A DNA stretch of 5,422 bases. Source: Lachnospiraceae bacterium. Lineage in GTDB: Bacteria > Bacillota > Clostridia > Lachnospirales > Lachnospiraceae. A program made the position numbers and the translations under genes. Each line of letters starts with the position of its first letter. The first letter of the stretch is position 1. The stretch is taken from the NCBI GenBank assembly GCA_003484785.1, contig DNAD01000003.1:752-6173 (forward strand). Direction: 5' to 3'. The notes under the pieces were generated by a model. It was not told the origin of the DNA, searched no databases, and saw nothing but the letters and a program-made list of their open reading frames with translations. Below, piece after piece: positions 1 through 5,422 of the stretch.

Positions 1-1629
1 CATTCCACTCCCGGAGTAAGCCTTATTTCGCCTCCGCCCCATCATGACATCTATTCGATAGAGGATCTGGCCCAGCTTATCTATGATCTTAAGAATTCAA
101 ATAAAAACGCCCGTATCAGCGTAAAGCTGGTATCAGAGGCCGGGGTGGGTACCATAGCCGCCGGTGTTGCCAAGGCAGGCGCCCAGGTCATCCTTATCTC
201 CGGCTATGACGGCGGTACGGGAGCGGCGCCCATAAGCTCGATACACAATGCGGGGCTTCCATGGGAGCTGGGGCTTTCCGAGACTCATAAGACCCTTATA
301 AGAAACGGACTGCGCGACCGGGTCGTTATAGAAACCGACGGCAAGCTCATGAGCGGAAGGGATGTTGCGATAGCGGCCCTGCTTGGAGCGGAGGAATTCG
401 GCTTTGCAACGGGCCCTCTCGTAGCCCTGGGCTGTGCGATGATGAGGTTATGCAACCTGGATACCTGTCCCTTTGGCATCGCCACCCAGAACCCCGTGCT
501 TCGCGGGAGGTTTGCGGGAAAGCCCGAATATGTTGAAAATTTCATGCGATTTATTGCCGAAGAGCTTCGGGAGTACATGGCAAGGCTTGGGGTAAGGACG
601 GTTTCCGAGATGGTTGGAAGGAGCGATCTGCTAAAGAAAAGGGAGGATCTTTCAGGTAACGCATCTCTCATGGATGTATCCGGGATACTTGAATATATTG
701 ATACAAAGGAGCGGGTATTTGATCCCCGAAAGGCCTATGACTTTAAGCTGTCGGAGACCAGGGACGAAGGGGAGCTTTTAAGCCGCAAAGATATTAAGGA
801 GGCGATCCTTAAGGAAAAAAAGGTGACCTTAAGGACAGAGCTTACAAATACCGACAGGACCTTCGGGACCCTGCTTGGCAGCGAGATCACAAGGCATAAC
901 CCGCAGGGGCTTTCGGAGGACACTATAATAATTGACTGTTACGGCCACGGAGGACAGAGCTTCGGAGCCTTTATACCAAAGGGACTCACCCTTAACCTCT
1001 TCGGCGACAGCAACGATTACACGGCAAAAGGCCTGTCGGGCGGAAAGATCGTGGTGAGGGCGCCCAAGGATGCCGGGTATGACGCGGAAAACAACATCAT
1101 AGCCGGAAATGTGGCCCTGTACGGCGCCACCTCGGGGGAGGCATATTTTGAAGGAATGGCGGGGGAGCGCTTCGCGGTCAGAAATTCCGGAGCCCGTGCC
1201 GTGGTTGAAGGCGTGGGAGAACACGGCTGCGAATATATGACCGGCGGAAGGGTGGTCGTCATAGGACCGACGGGAAAGAACTTTGCGGCGGGAATGAGCG
1301 GCGGCGTGGCCTATGTACTGGATGAACACAACACGCTGTACCGAAACCTCAACAAGGAGATGGTGCTCATGGAGAGTGTTGAGAACAAGAATGACCGGAG
1401 CGAGTTAAGAAGTATGCTGGAAAAGCATCTTGAGAATACGGGCTCGAAGAAGGCTGCCGGTATCCTTGAGGACTTTGAAGAATACCTTCCGAAGTTTAAG
1501 AAGATAATCCCCGGTGATTACAAAAAGCTCATGATCCTTACGGGGCAGTTCGAGGAAAAGGGAATGTCTTACGAAGAGGCGCAGATAGAGGCCTTCTATG
1601 CAAGCCTGGGAGAAGGGAGTGGGATATAG
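1..1629 (+). CDS. gltB: Glutamate synthase (NADPH) large subunit, C-terminal part (5' end outside window)
   Basis: This is the C-terminal 542 residues of the large (alpha) subunit of glutamate synthase, about a third of a family member of roughly 1500 residues. The frame is open from base 1, so the gene starts upstream; the GTG at 145 is an internal valine. GltB makes glutamate from 2-oxoglutarate using ammonia released from glutamine, in the cytoplasm, with electrons from GltD. Visible residues 1 to about 200 are the end of the FMN-binding synthase barrel, with ISPPPHHDIYS near the edge and SGYDGGTGAAP at about 67-77. The 3Fe-4S ligands are C145, C151 and C156 in GCAMMRLCNLDTCP (Cx5Cx4C). 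Residues from about 340 to 440 form the glycine-rich C-terminal beta-helix (GLSGGKIVV, FAVRNSGARAVVEG, GMSGGVAYV). The tail contains the usual EEYLPKFKKIIPGDYKKL. The N-terminal glutaminase domain is not in view, so I cannot tell whether the gene is full length or split. The stop lies one base before gltD. No frameshift is seen. Confidence 0.97.
   Translation, partial: HSTPGVSLISPPPHHDIYSIEDLAQLIYDLKNSNKNARISVKLVSEAGVGTIAAGVAKAGAQVILISGYDGGTGAAPISSIHNAGLPWELGLSETHKTLIRNGLRDRVVIETDGKLMSGRDVAIAALLGAEEFGFATGPLVALGCAMMRLCNLDTCPFGIATQNPVLRGRFAGKPEYVENFMRFIAEELREYMARLGVRTVSEMVGRSDLLKKREDLSGNASLMDVSGILEYIDTKERVFDPRKAYDFKLSETRDEGELLSRKDIKEAILKEKKVTLRTELTNTDRTFGTLLGSEITRHNPQGLSEDTIIIDCYGHGGQSFGAFIPKGLTLNLFGDSNDYTAKGLSGGKIVVRAPKDAGYDAENNIIAGNVALYGATSGEAYFEGMAGERFAVRNSGARAVVEGVGEHGCEYMTGGRVVVIGPTGKNFAAGMSGGVAYVLDEHNTLYRNLNKEMVLMESVENKNDRSELRSMLEKHLENTGSKKAAGILEDFEEYLPKFKKIIPGDYKKLMILTGQFEEKGMSYEEAQIEAFYASLGEGSGI
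1612..1619 (+). promoter_or_regulatory. Ribosome binding site for gltD, inside the end of gltB
   Basis: GAAGGGAG ends 11 bases before the ATG at 1631 and lies within the last codons of gltB. It supports 1631 as the gltD start over the in-frame ATG at 1598, which lies ahead of this site. With only one base between the gltB stop (TAG 1627-1629) and the gltD ATG, translational coupling of the two subunits is likely. Confidence 0.7.
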
Positions 1630-1630
1630 G

Positions 1631-3142
1631 ATGGGAAAACCGACAGGGTTTATGGAGTACGAAAGAAAAGAGGGGCCGGTCAGAGAGGCAGCTGAGCGTA
1701 TAAAGGACTTTAAGGAATTTCACGGCTCTTTGAGTACAAAGGATCAGGCGCTTCAGGGCGCCAGGTGCATGGCCTGCGGCGTTCCCTTCTGTCAGGCAGG
1801 GATCATGATCGCGGGCATGGCTTCGGGCTGTCCTTTGAATAATCTGGTACCCGAGATCAATGATTACGTATATCACGGGAATTTTAAGCAGGCCTTTGTC
1901 AGGCTTTCAAAGACACACTGCTTCCCCGAATTTACCTCACGGGTATGCCCGGCGCTCTGTGAAGCGGCGTGCACCGTCGGTGTCCATTCCGAGCCCGTTT
2001 CCACTAAGGAAAACGAACGAAGCGTGATCGAATATGCCTTTGCAAACGGCCTGGTAAAGGCGGATGAGCCGAAGGTACGTACAGGCAGGAGAGTGGCGGT
2101 GGTAGGCAGCGGCCCCTCAGGCCTTGCGGCGGCTTACTATCTTAACAGGAGAGGGCATTCGGTTACCGTTTTTGAAAGAAGAGACAGGGCCGGGGGGCTG
2201 TTAAGATACGGGATCCCGAATATGAAGCTGGATAAGAGGATAATAGACCGGCGTATTAAGCTCATGGAGGAGAGCGGCATAGAGTTTAGATACGGTGTGG
2301 ATGTGGGAAGGACTCTTAAGCCGGAGGAGCTGCTTGAAGGATATGACAGGGTGATCCTTGCCTGCGGAGCCTCAAATCCCAGAGACATAAACGTTGCCGG
2401 AAGAGACGCCAAGGGAATATATTTTGCAGTAGATTTTCTCTCGGAGGTGTCAAAGACCCTCATGGATTCAGATTATGATCACGAAGGCTGCATCGCAAAG
2501 AAGGACTATTCCTTCGGGCAGCTTTCCGGTAAGGAGGTCGTGGTCATAGGAGGAGGCGATACGGGAAATGACTGTGTGGGCACCTGCATAAGGCTTGGGG
2601 CGAAAAATGTCACCCAGCTTGAGATGATGCCGAAGCCCTGTGAAACACGGACATCCTCCAATCCGTGGCCGGAGTGGCCTAAGGTACTTAAAACAGACTA
2701 TGGGCAGGAGGAGGCCCTTTGGCTGTTCGGAAAGGACCCCAGGATATATCAGACTACGGTCACGGAATTTGTTAAGGATAAAAAAGGCAATATTAAATCC
2801 GTAAAGACGGTAATGCTTAAGGCCGAAAAGGATGAAAAAACCGGGCGGGTTAAGATGCTTCCCGTTGAAGGAAGCGAAGGCGAGCTGAAGGCCGGGCTGG
2901 TGCTGATCGCGGCCGGCTTTCTGGGGCCTGAAAAATATGTGACAGAGGGCTTTAAGGTTCCTGTTAACGAAAGGACAAATGTGGCCACGGCGGAGGGGAT
3001 GTATGAGACCGGCAGGGAAAGGGTGTTTACGGCCGGAGATATGCACCGGGGACAGTCTCTGGTGGTCTGGGCCATAGCCGAGGGGCGAAGGGCCGCCTCG
3101 GCGGTGGACGCATCCCTTATGGGATATACAGATCAATTATAG
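1631..3142 (+). CDS. gltD: Glutamate synthase (NADPH) small subunit
   Basis: This is the complete 503-residue small (beta) subunit, a normal length for the family. It oxidises NADPH on FAD and passes electrons through iron-sulfur clusters to GltB. The start at 1631 gives MGKPTGFMEYERKE, which matches the conserved N-terminus of Bacillus-type small subunits; the in-frame ATG at 1598 would only add an unrelated tail. The N-terminal 4Fe-4S region has C46, C49, C54 and C67 (RCMACGVPFC, then GCPLNN after a loop) and C106, C110 and C114 in RVCPALCEAAC. The 12-residue gap between C54 and C67 is the Bacillus-type long loop, not the short E. coli form. The FAD-binding GSGPSG is at 159-164, followed by RAGGLLRYGIPN. 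The NADPH-binding GGGDTG is at 307-312. The C-terminal FAD motif is FTAGDMHRGQSLVVWA from about 466. C97 is an extra cysteine where relatives usually have Asn. Related fold proteins include PreT/AegA-like subunits, but the gltB partner settles the role. Confidence 0.97.
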   Translation: MGKPTGFMEYERKEGPVREAAERIKDFKEFHGSLSTKDQALQGARCMACGVPFCQAGIMIAGMASGCPLNNLVPEINDYVYHGNFKQAFVRLSKTHCFPEFTSRVCPALCEAACTVGVHSEPVSTKENERSVIEYAFANGLVKADEPKVRTGRRVAVVGSGPSGLAAAYYLNRRGHSVTVFERRDRAGGLLRYGIPNMKLDKRIIDRRIKLMEESGIEFRYGVDVGRTLKPEELLEGYDRVILACGASNPRDINVAGRDAKGIYFAVDFLSEVSKTLMDSDYDHEGCIAKKDYSFGQLSGKEVVVIGGGDTGNDCVGTCIRLGAKNVTQLEMMPKPCETRTSSNPWPEWPKVLKTDYGQEEALWLFGKDPRIYQTTVTEFVKDKKGNIKSVKTVMLKAEKDEKTGRVKMLPVEGSEGELKAGLVLIAAGFLGPEKYVTEGFKVPVNERTNVATAEGMYETGRERVFTAGDMHRGQSLVVWAIAEGRRAASAVDASLMGYTDQL

Positions 3143-3144
3143 AC

Positions 3145-3159
3145 ATGAGTATGCAATGA
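3145..3159 (+). promoter_or_regulatory. Four-codon mini-ORF overlapping the carA start (possible reinitiation leader)
   Basis: Between the gltD stop (TAG 3140-3142) and carA, the bases read ATG AGT ATG CAA TGA, a potential MSMQ peptide whose stop overlaps the carA start (CAATGATG). No Shine-Dalgarno sequence of GGAGG type is visible in the 25 or so bases before carA; the nearest purine run, GGGA at 3121-3124, is over 30 bases away. Ribosomes finishing gltD may reinitiate at one of these closely spaced ATGs. Whether the mini-ORF is translated cannot be told from the sequence, and such a short ORF can arise by chance. Confidence 0.25.
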
Positions 3160-4274
3160 TGAAAAAGGTTGACAGAAAGCTGATACTGGAGAACGGAACA
3201 GAGCTTTACGGAAGCTCCTTCGGGGCGGTAAAGGACGTGGTCCTTGAGCTGGTATTCAATACCTCCATGGCGGGATATCAGGAAATACTCTCCGACCCTT
3301 CCTATACGGGACAGGCCATTGTCCTGACCTATCCCGTTATAGGAAATTACGGAATGAGCAATGAGGATTATGAGTCCGAAAGGCCCACAGCCGGAGCCCT
3401 TATAGTACGGGATTATAACGATGAGCCCTCCTCTTTTCGCTCCGATGAGAGTCTTGGGAGCGTGATGAAAAGGTACGGCATCCCGGGCATATCCCAAACA
3501 GACACAAGGAAGCTTACGCGGATCATAAGGGAATACGGAAGCTGCAGGGTATTTCTTACATCGGCTGACACAAAAAAGGACGAAGGGCTTGAGATGATTC
3601 ACAGAACCGGGCTTTCCCATGATACGGTGGCCAGGGTCTCGACAAAGAAGAAATATCTTTTCGGCTCAGAGGAGCTTAAATATCATGTGGCTGCCATCGA
3701 CTGCGGCATGAAGCTCAATATACTGCGCACCTTCAACAGACACGGCTGCAGGGTGACGGTGCTTCCCTATGATACAACGGCAGAGGAGATAAAAAAGCTG
3801 TCCCCCGACGGCATCTTTATTTCAAACGGACCGGGAGACCCCGCCGATGTGGGGCCTGTCATCGAAACAATTAAAAAGCTTAAGGGGAGCCTTCCGATGT
3901 TCGGGATCTGCCTCGGACACCAGCTTATAGGGCTTGCCTGTGGCGCAGAGACCTATAAGCTTAAGTTCGGACACAGGGGAGGGAATCATCCGGTAATGGA
4001 TACGGAAACGGGAAGGATAGAGATCACCTCCCAGAACCATTCCTATGCCGTTGATGCAAAGAGCATTGCCAAAACAGGGCTTGAGATAACCCATGTAAAT
4101 CTTCTGGACGATACGGTGGAGGGAATGTGCTGTAAAAAGGACAGAGTGTTCAGTGTTCAATACCATCCCGAAAGCGCTCCCGGACCCTGTGACAGCGAAT
4201 ATCTCTTTGACAGATTTACCGGACTTATGGAGGAAAGCAGCTTCATACAAAGAAAAGATGCGGAGAGTGTCTGA
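3156..4274 (+). CDS. carA: Carbamoyl-phosphate synthase small (glutaminase) subunit
   Basis: This is a complete 372-residue CarA, close to the usual length of about 360-380. It hydrolyses glutamine and channels ammonia to CarB for carbamoyl phosphate, a precursor of pyrimidines and arginine, in the cytoplasm. The N-terminal CarA-specific domain (about 1-150) has LILENGTELYG, VFNTSMAGYQEIL, DPSYTGQ and GIPGISQTDTRKLTR. The class I glutamine amidotransferase domain (about 178-360) has SNGPGDP at 223-229, the nucleophile elbow FGICLGHQ with C252, KFGHRGGNHPV, SQNHSYAVD, and QYHPESAPGP with H337 and E339, so the Cys-His-Glu triad is intact. VVLELVFNTS has Leu where GEVVFNTS is more typical; I attach no function to this. 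Two adjacent ATGs (3156 and 3159) are equally plausible starts and differ by one Met. No good ribosome binding site precedes them, so coupling to gltD is inferred. The neighbour carB, 3 nt downstream, confirms CarA over other class I amidotransferases such as TrpG or PabA. Confidence 0.97.
   Translation: MMKKVDRKLILENGTELYGSSFGAVKDVVLELVFNTSMAGYQEILSDPSYTGQAIVLTYPVIGNYGMSNEDYESERPTAGALIVRDYNDEPSSFRSDESLGSVMKRYGIPGISQTDTRKLTRIIREYGSCRVFLTSADTKKDEGLEMIHRTGLSHDTVARVSTKKKYLFGSEELKYHVAAIDCGMKLNILRTFNRHGCRVTVLPYDTTAEEIKKLSPDGIFISNGPGDPADVGPVIETIKKLKGSLPMFGICLGHQLIGLACGAETYKLKFGHRGGNHPVMDTETGRIEITSQNHSYAVDAKSIAKTGLEITHVNLLDDTVEGMCCKKDRVFSVQYHPESAPGPCDSEYLFDRFTGLMEESSFIQRKDAESV
4262..4267 (+). promoter_or_regulatory. 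Ribosome binding site for carB, inside the end of carA
   Basis: GGAGAG lies 10 bases before the ATG at 4278, within the final codons of carA. It is clearly better than anything in front of carA and supports 4278 as the carB start. The 3-nt gap between the carA stop (TGA 4272-4274) and this ATG fits coupled production of the two subunits. Confidence 0.65.
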
Positions 4275-4277
4275 CAA

Positions 4278-5422
4278 ATGCCGAAAAATACATCCATAAA
4301 AAAAATAATGATGATAGGCTCGGGCCCCATAGTTATAGGGCAGGCTGCGGAATTTGATTATGCCGGGACCCAGGCCTGCCTTGCGCTTAAGGAGGAAGGG
4401 TACGAGGTGATACTCTGCAACTCAAACCCCGCGACCATTATGACCGACCCCGCCATAGCGGACAAGGTGTATATGGAGCCTCTGACCCTTGAGTATGCCG
4501 CAAGGATAATAAGGAAGGAAAGGCCGGACGCCCTGCTTGCGGGCATAGGCGGCCAGACCGGGCTTAACCTTGCGGTAGAGCTTGATAAAAGGGGAGTGCT
4601 CAGGGAATGCAAGGTGGAGCTGCTCGGTACTGGCATCGAGAGCATAGAAAGGGCGGAGGACAGGGAGCTGTTCAAGGAACTCTGTATCAGTATCGGTGAA
4701 CCGGTGCTGCCGTCCGTTGTGGTAAATACGCTGAAAAAAGGTCTTGAGGCTGCTAAGGAGATAGGTTATCCCGTTGTGATAAGGCCTGCCTATACCCTTG
4801 GGGGAACCGGAGGAGGCTTTGCGGATAATGAGGAAGAGCTGTGCAGGATACTTAAAAACGCGCTGGAGCTGTCTCCCGTAGCACAGGCCCTTGTGGAGAA
4901 GAGCGTAAAGGGCTATAAGGAGATCGAATACGAGGTCATGCGCGATCACAACGATACGGCCATCACGATCTGCAACATGGAGAATATGGATCCCGTCGGT
5001 ATACACACAGGGGATTCCATCGTAGTGTGTCCCTCCCAGACCCTTACCAATAAAGAGTACCAGATGCTGAGGAGCAGCGCCCTTAAGATAATACGGGCTC
5101 TTAAGATAGAGGGGGGCTGTAATGTGCAGTTTGCCCTGGATCCCGAATCTCTTCAGTACTATCTGATAGAGGTCAATCCCCGGGTATCGAGATCCTCGGC
5201 TCTTGCAAGCAAGGCCAGCGGATATCCCATCGCCAGGGTTTCCGCCAAGATAGCCGTGGGAATGGAGCTTAATGAGATCCGTCTTGTAAATACCCTTGCG
5301 TCCTTCGAGCCGTCTCTTGATTATGTGGTAACAAAGATACCGCGGTTTCCCTTTGACAAATTTACCGATGCCAACAACAGCCTGAACACTCAGATGAAGG
5401 CTACCGGAGAGGTCATGGGCAT
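4278..5422 (+). CDS. carB: Carbamoyl-phosphate synthase large subunit, N-terminal part (3' end outside window)
   Basis: The window holds the first 381 codons of the large subunit, usually about 1070 residues. CarB phosphorylates bicarbonate, combines it with ammonia from CarA to form carbamate, and phosphorylates that to carbamoyl phosphate. Only the carboxyphosphate half is visible: the pre-ATP-grasp domain ([20 protein letters not shown] from G14, [11 protein letters not shown]) and the first ATP-grasp domain. Residues matching E. coli nucleotide-site positions are R129 (AEDRELF), R169, G175 and G176 ([13 protein letters not shown]), G241 and H243 (GIHTGDS), and E298, N300 and R302 ([14 protein letters not shown]. 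coli 299, 301, 303). K208 and V240 replace E. coli Glu and Met; K208 is the form I know from Bacillus-type CarB. The visible part ends in [10 protein letters not shown], a conserved end to this half. The start MPKNTSIKK matches the family's MPK start. The carbamoyl-phosphate half and the allosteric C-terminal domain, which would show UMP, PRPP or ornithine control, are outside the window. No stop or frameshift is seen. Confidence 0.97.
   Translation, partial: MPKNTSIKKIMMIGSGPIVIGQAAEFDYAGTQACLALKEEGYEVILCNSNPATIMTDPAIADKVYMEPLTLEYAARIIRKERPDALLAGIGGQTGLNLAVELDKRGVLRECKVELLGTGIESIERAEDRELFKELCISIGEPVLPSVVVNTLKKGLEAAKEIGYPVVIRPAYTLGGTGGGFADNEEELCRILKNALELSPVAQALVEKSVKGYKEIEYEVMRDHNDTAITICNMENMDPVGIHTGDSIVVCPSQTLTNKEYQMLRSSALKIIRALKIEGGCNVQFALDPESLQYYLIEVNPRVSRSSALASKASGYPIARVSAKIAVGMELNEIRLVNTLASFEPSLDYVVTKIPRFPFDKFTDANNSLNTQMKATGEVMG

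Noticed and set aside
145..147. GTG at 145 as the start of a separate short gltB-like gene
   Set aside because: The same frame is open back to base 1 and encodes conserved GltB residues (ISPPPHHDIYS, VKLVSEAGVGT), so this is an internal valine of a gene that begins upstream.
815..821. A7 run in gltB, considered as a slippage or frameshift site
   Set aside because: It encodes a plain Glu-Lys-Lys stretch, the reading frame is continuous on both sides, and there is no stop or alternative product in the frame nearby to suggest programmed shifting.
829..1329. Minus-strand open frame opposite the gltB beta-helix region, about 166 codons
   Set aside because: The gltB frame on the other strand is conserved throughout; the glycine-rich codons of the beta-helix naturally leave the antisense frame free of stops.
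2209..2218. Ten-base perfect palindrome CGGGATCCCG in gltD
   Set aside because: It falls in codons for the conserved RYGIPN segment and has no partner site or regulatory context; a chance palindrome.
3112..3125. Inverted repeat ATCCC-TTAT-GGGAT at the end of gltD, considered as a terminator
   Set aside because: The stem is only five base pairs, is not GC-rich and has no T run after it; it also lies within gltD codons.
2468..3136. Long open frame on the minus strand opposite gltD, about 222 codons
   Set aside because: It lies wholly opposite an intact, conserved gltD, its translation resembles no family I know, and it has Cys, His, Pro and Arg-rich composition typical of antisense frames.
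3169..3197. Perfect TTGACA -35 hexamer (3169-3174) considered as an internal promoter
   Set aside because: It is already inside carA, and no TATAAT-like sequence sits at the right spacing; the bases encode conserved CarA N-terminal residues.
3117..3620. Minus-strand open frame across the gltD-carA junction, about 167 codons
   Set aside because: It overlaps the ends of two certain genes, has no recognisable domain and no supporting context.
4422..5006. Long open frame on the minus strand opposite carB, about 194 codons
   Set aside because: It is fully covered by the conserved carB reading frame, shows no recognisable domain and fits an antisense shadow.

Overview
This window is ordinary, well-preserved central nitrogen metabolism. 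I did not find a novel system in it. All four genes lie on the + strand and form one tightly packed, operon-like series: the 3' end of gltB (glutamate synthase large subunit), a complete gltD (glutamate synthase small subunit), a complete carA (carbamoyl-phosphate synthase glutaminase subunit) and the 5' third of carB (carbamoyl-phosphate synthase large subunit).

Organism: the proteins look like those of a Firmicute, most likely a clostridium of the Lachnospiraceae type. GltD starts with the MGKPTGFME-like N-terminus and has the long loop between its third and fourth cluster cysteines, both known from Bacillus-type GltD. CarB carries the Firmicutes-type EKS...[10 protein letters not shown] stretch and a [11 protein letters not shown] segment that I associate with Lachnospiraceae. 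Base composition looks close to balanced, with frequent AGG (Arg) and ATA (Ile) codons. The family-level placement comes from memory of the protein families, not from a search.

Layout: 1-1629 is gltB, entering from the left edge. After a 1-nt gap, gltD runs 1631-3142. After 13 nt, carA runs 3156-4274. After 3 nt, carB starts at 4278 and leaves at the right edge (5422). No stretch over about 15 bases lacks a gene. No terminator, recognisable promoter, RNA gene, mobile element or CRISPR repeat is seen, so transcription probably enters from upstream of the window and continues past its end.

How the genes work together: GltB and GltD form NADPH-dependent glutamate synthase (glutamine + 2-oxoglutarate to two glutamate). 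CarA and CarB form carbamoyl-phosphate synthase (glutamine + bicarbonate + 2 ATP to carbamoyl phosphate), which feeds both pyrimidine and arginine synthesis. Both enzymes take the amide nitrogen of glutamine. Placing carAB behind gltBD, rather than beside pyr or arg genes, suggests that carbamoyl phosphate supply is tied here to nitrogen status. This gene order is the most interesting point in the window. Smaller points are the lack of a clear ribosome binding site before carA, with a four-codon ORF overlapping its start, and an A8 run followed by four out-of-frame stop codons near the start of carB.
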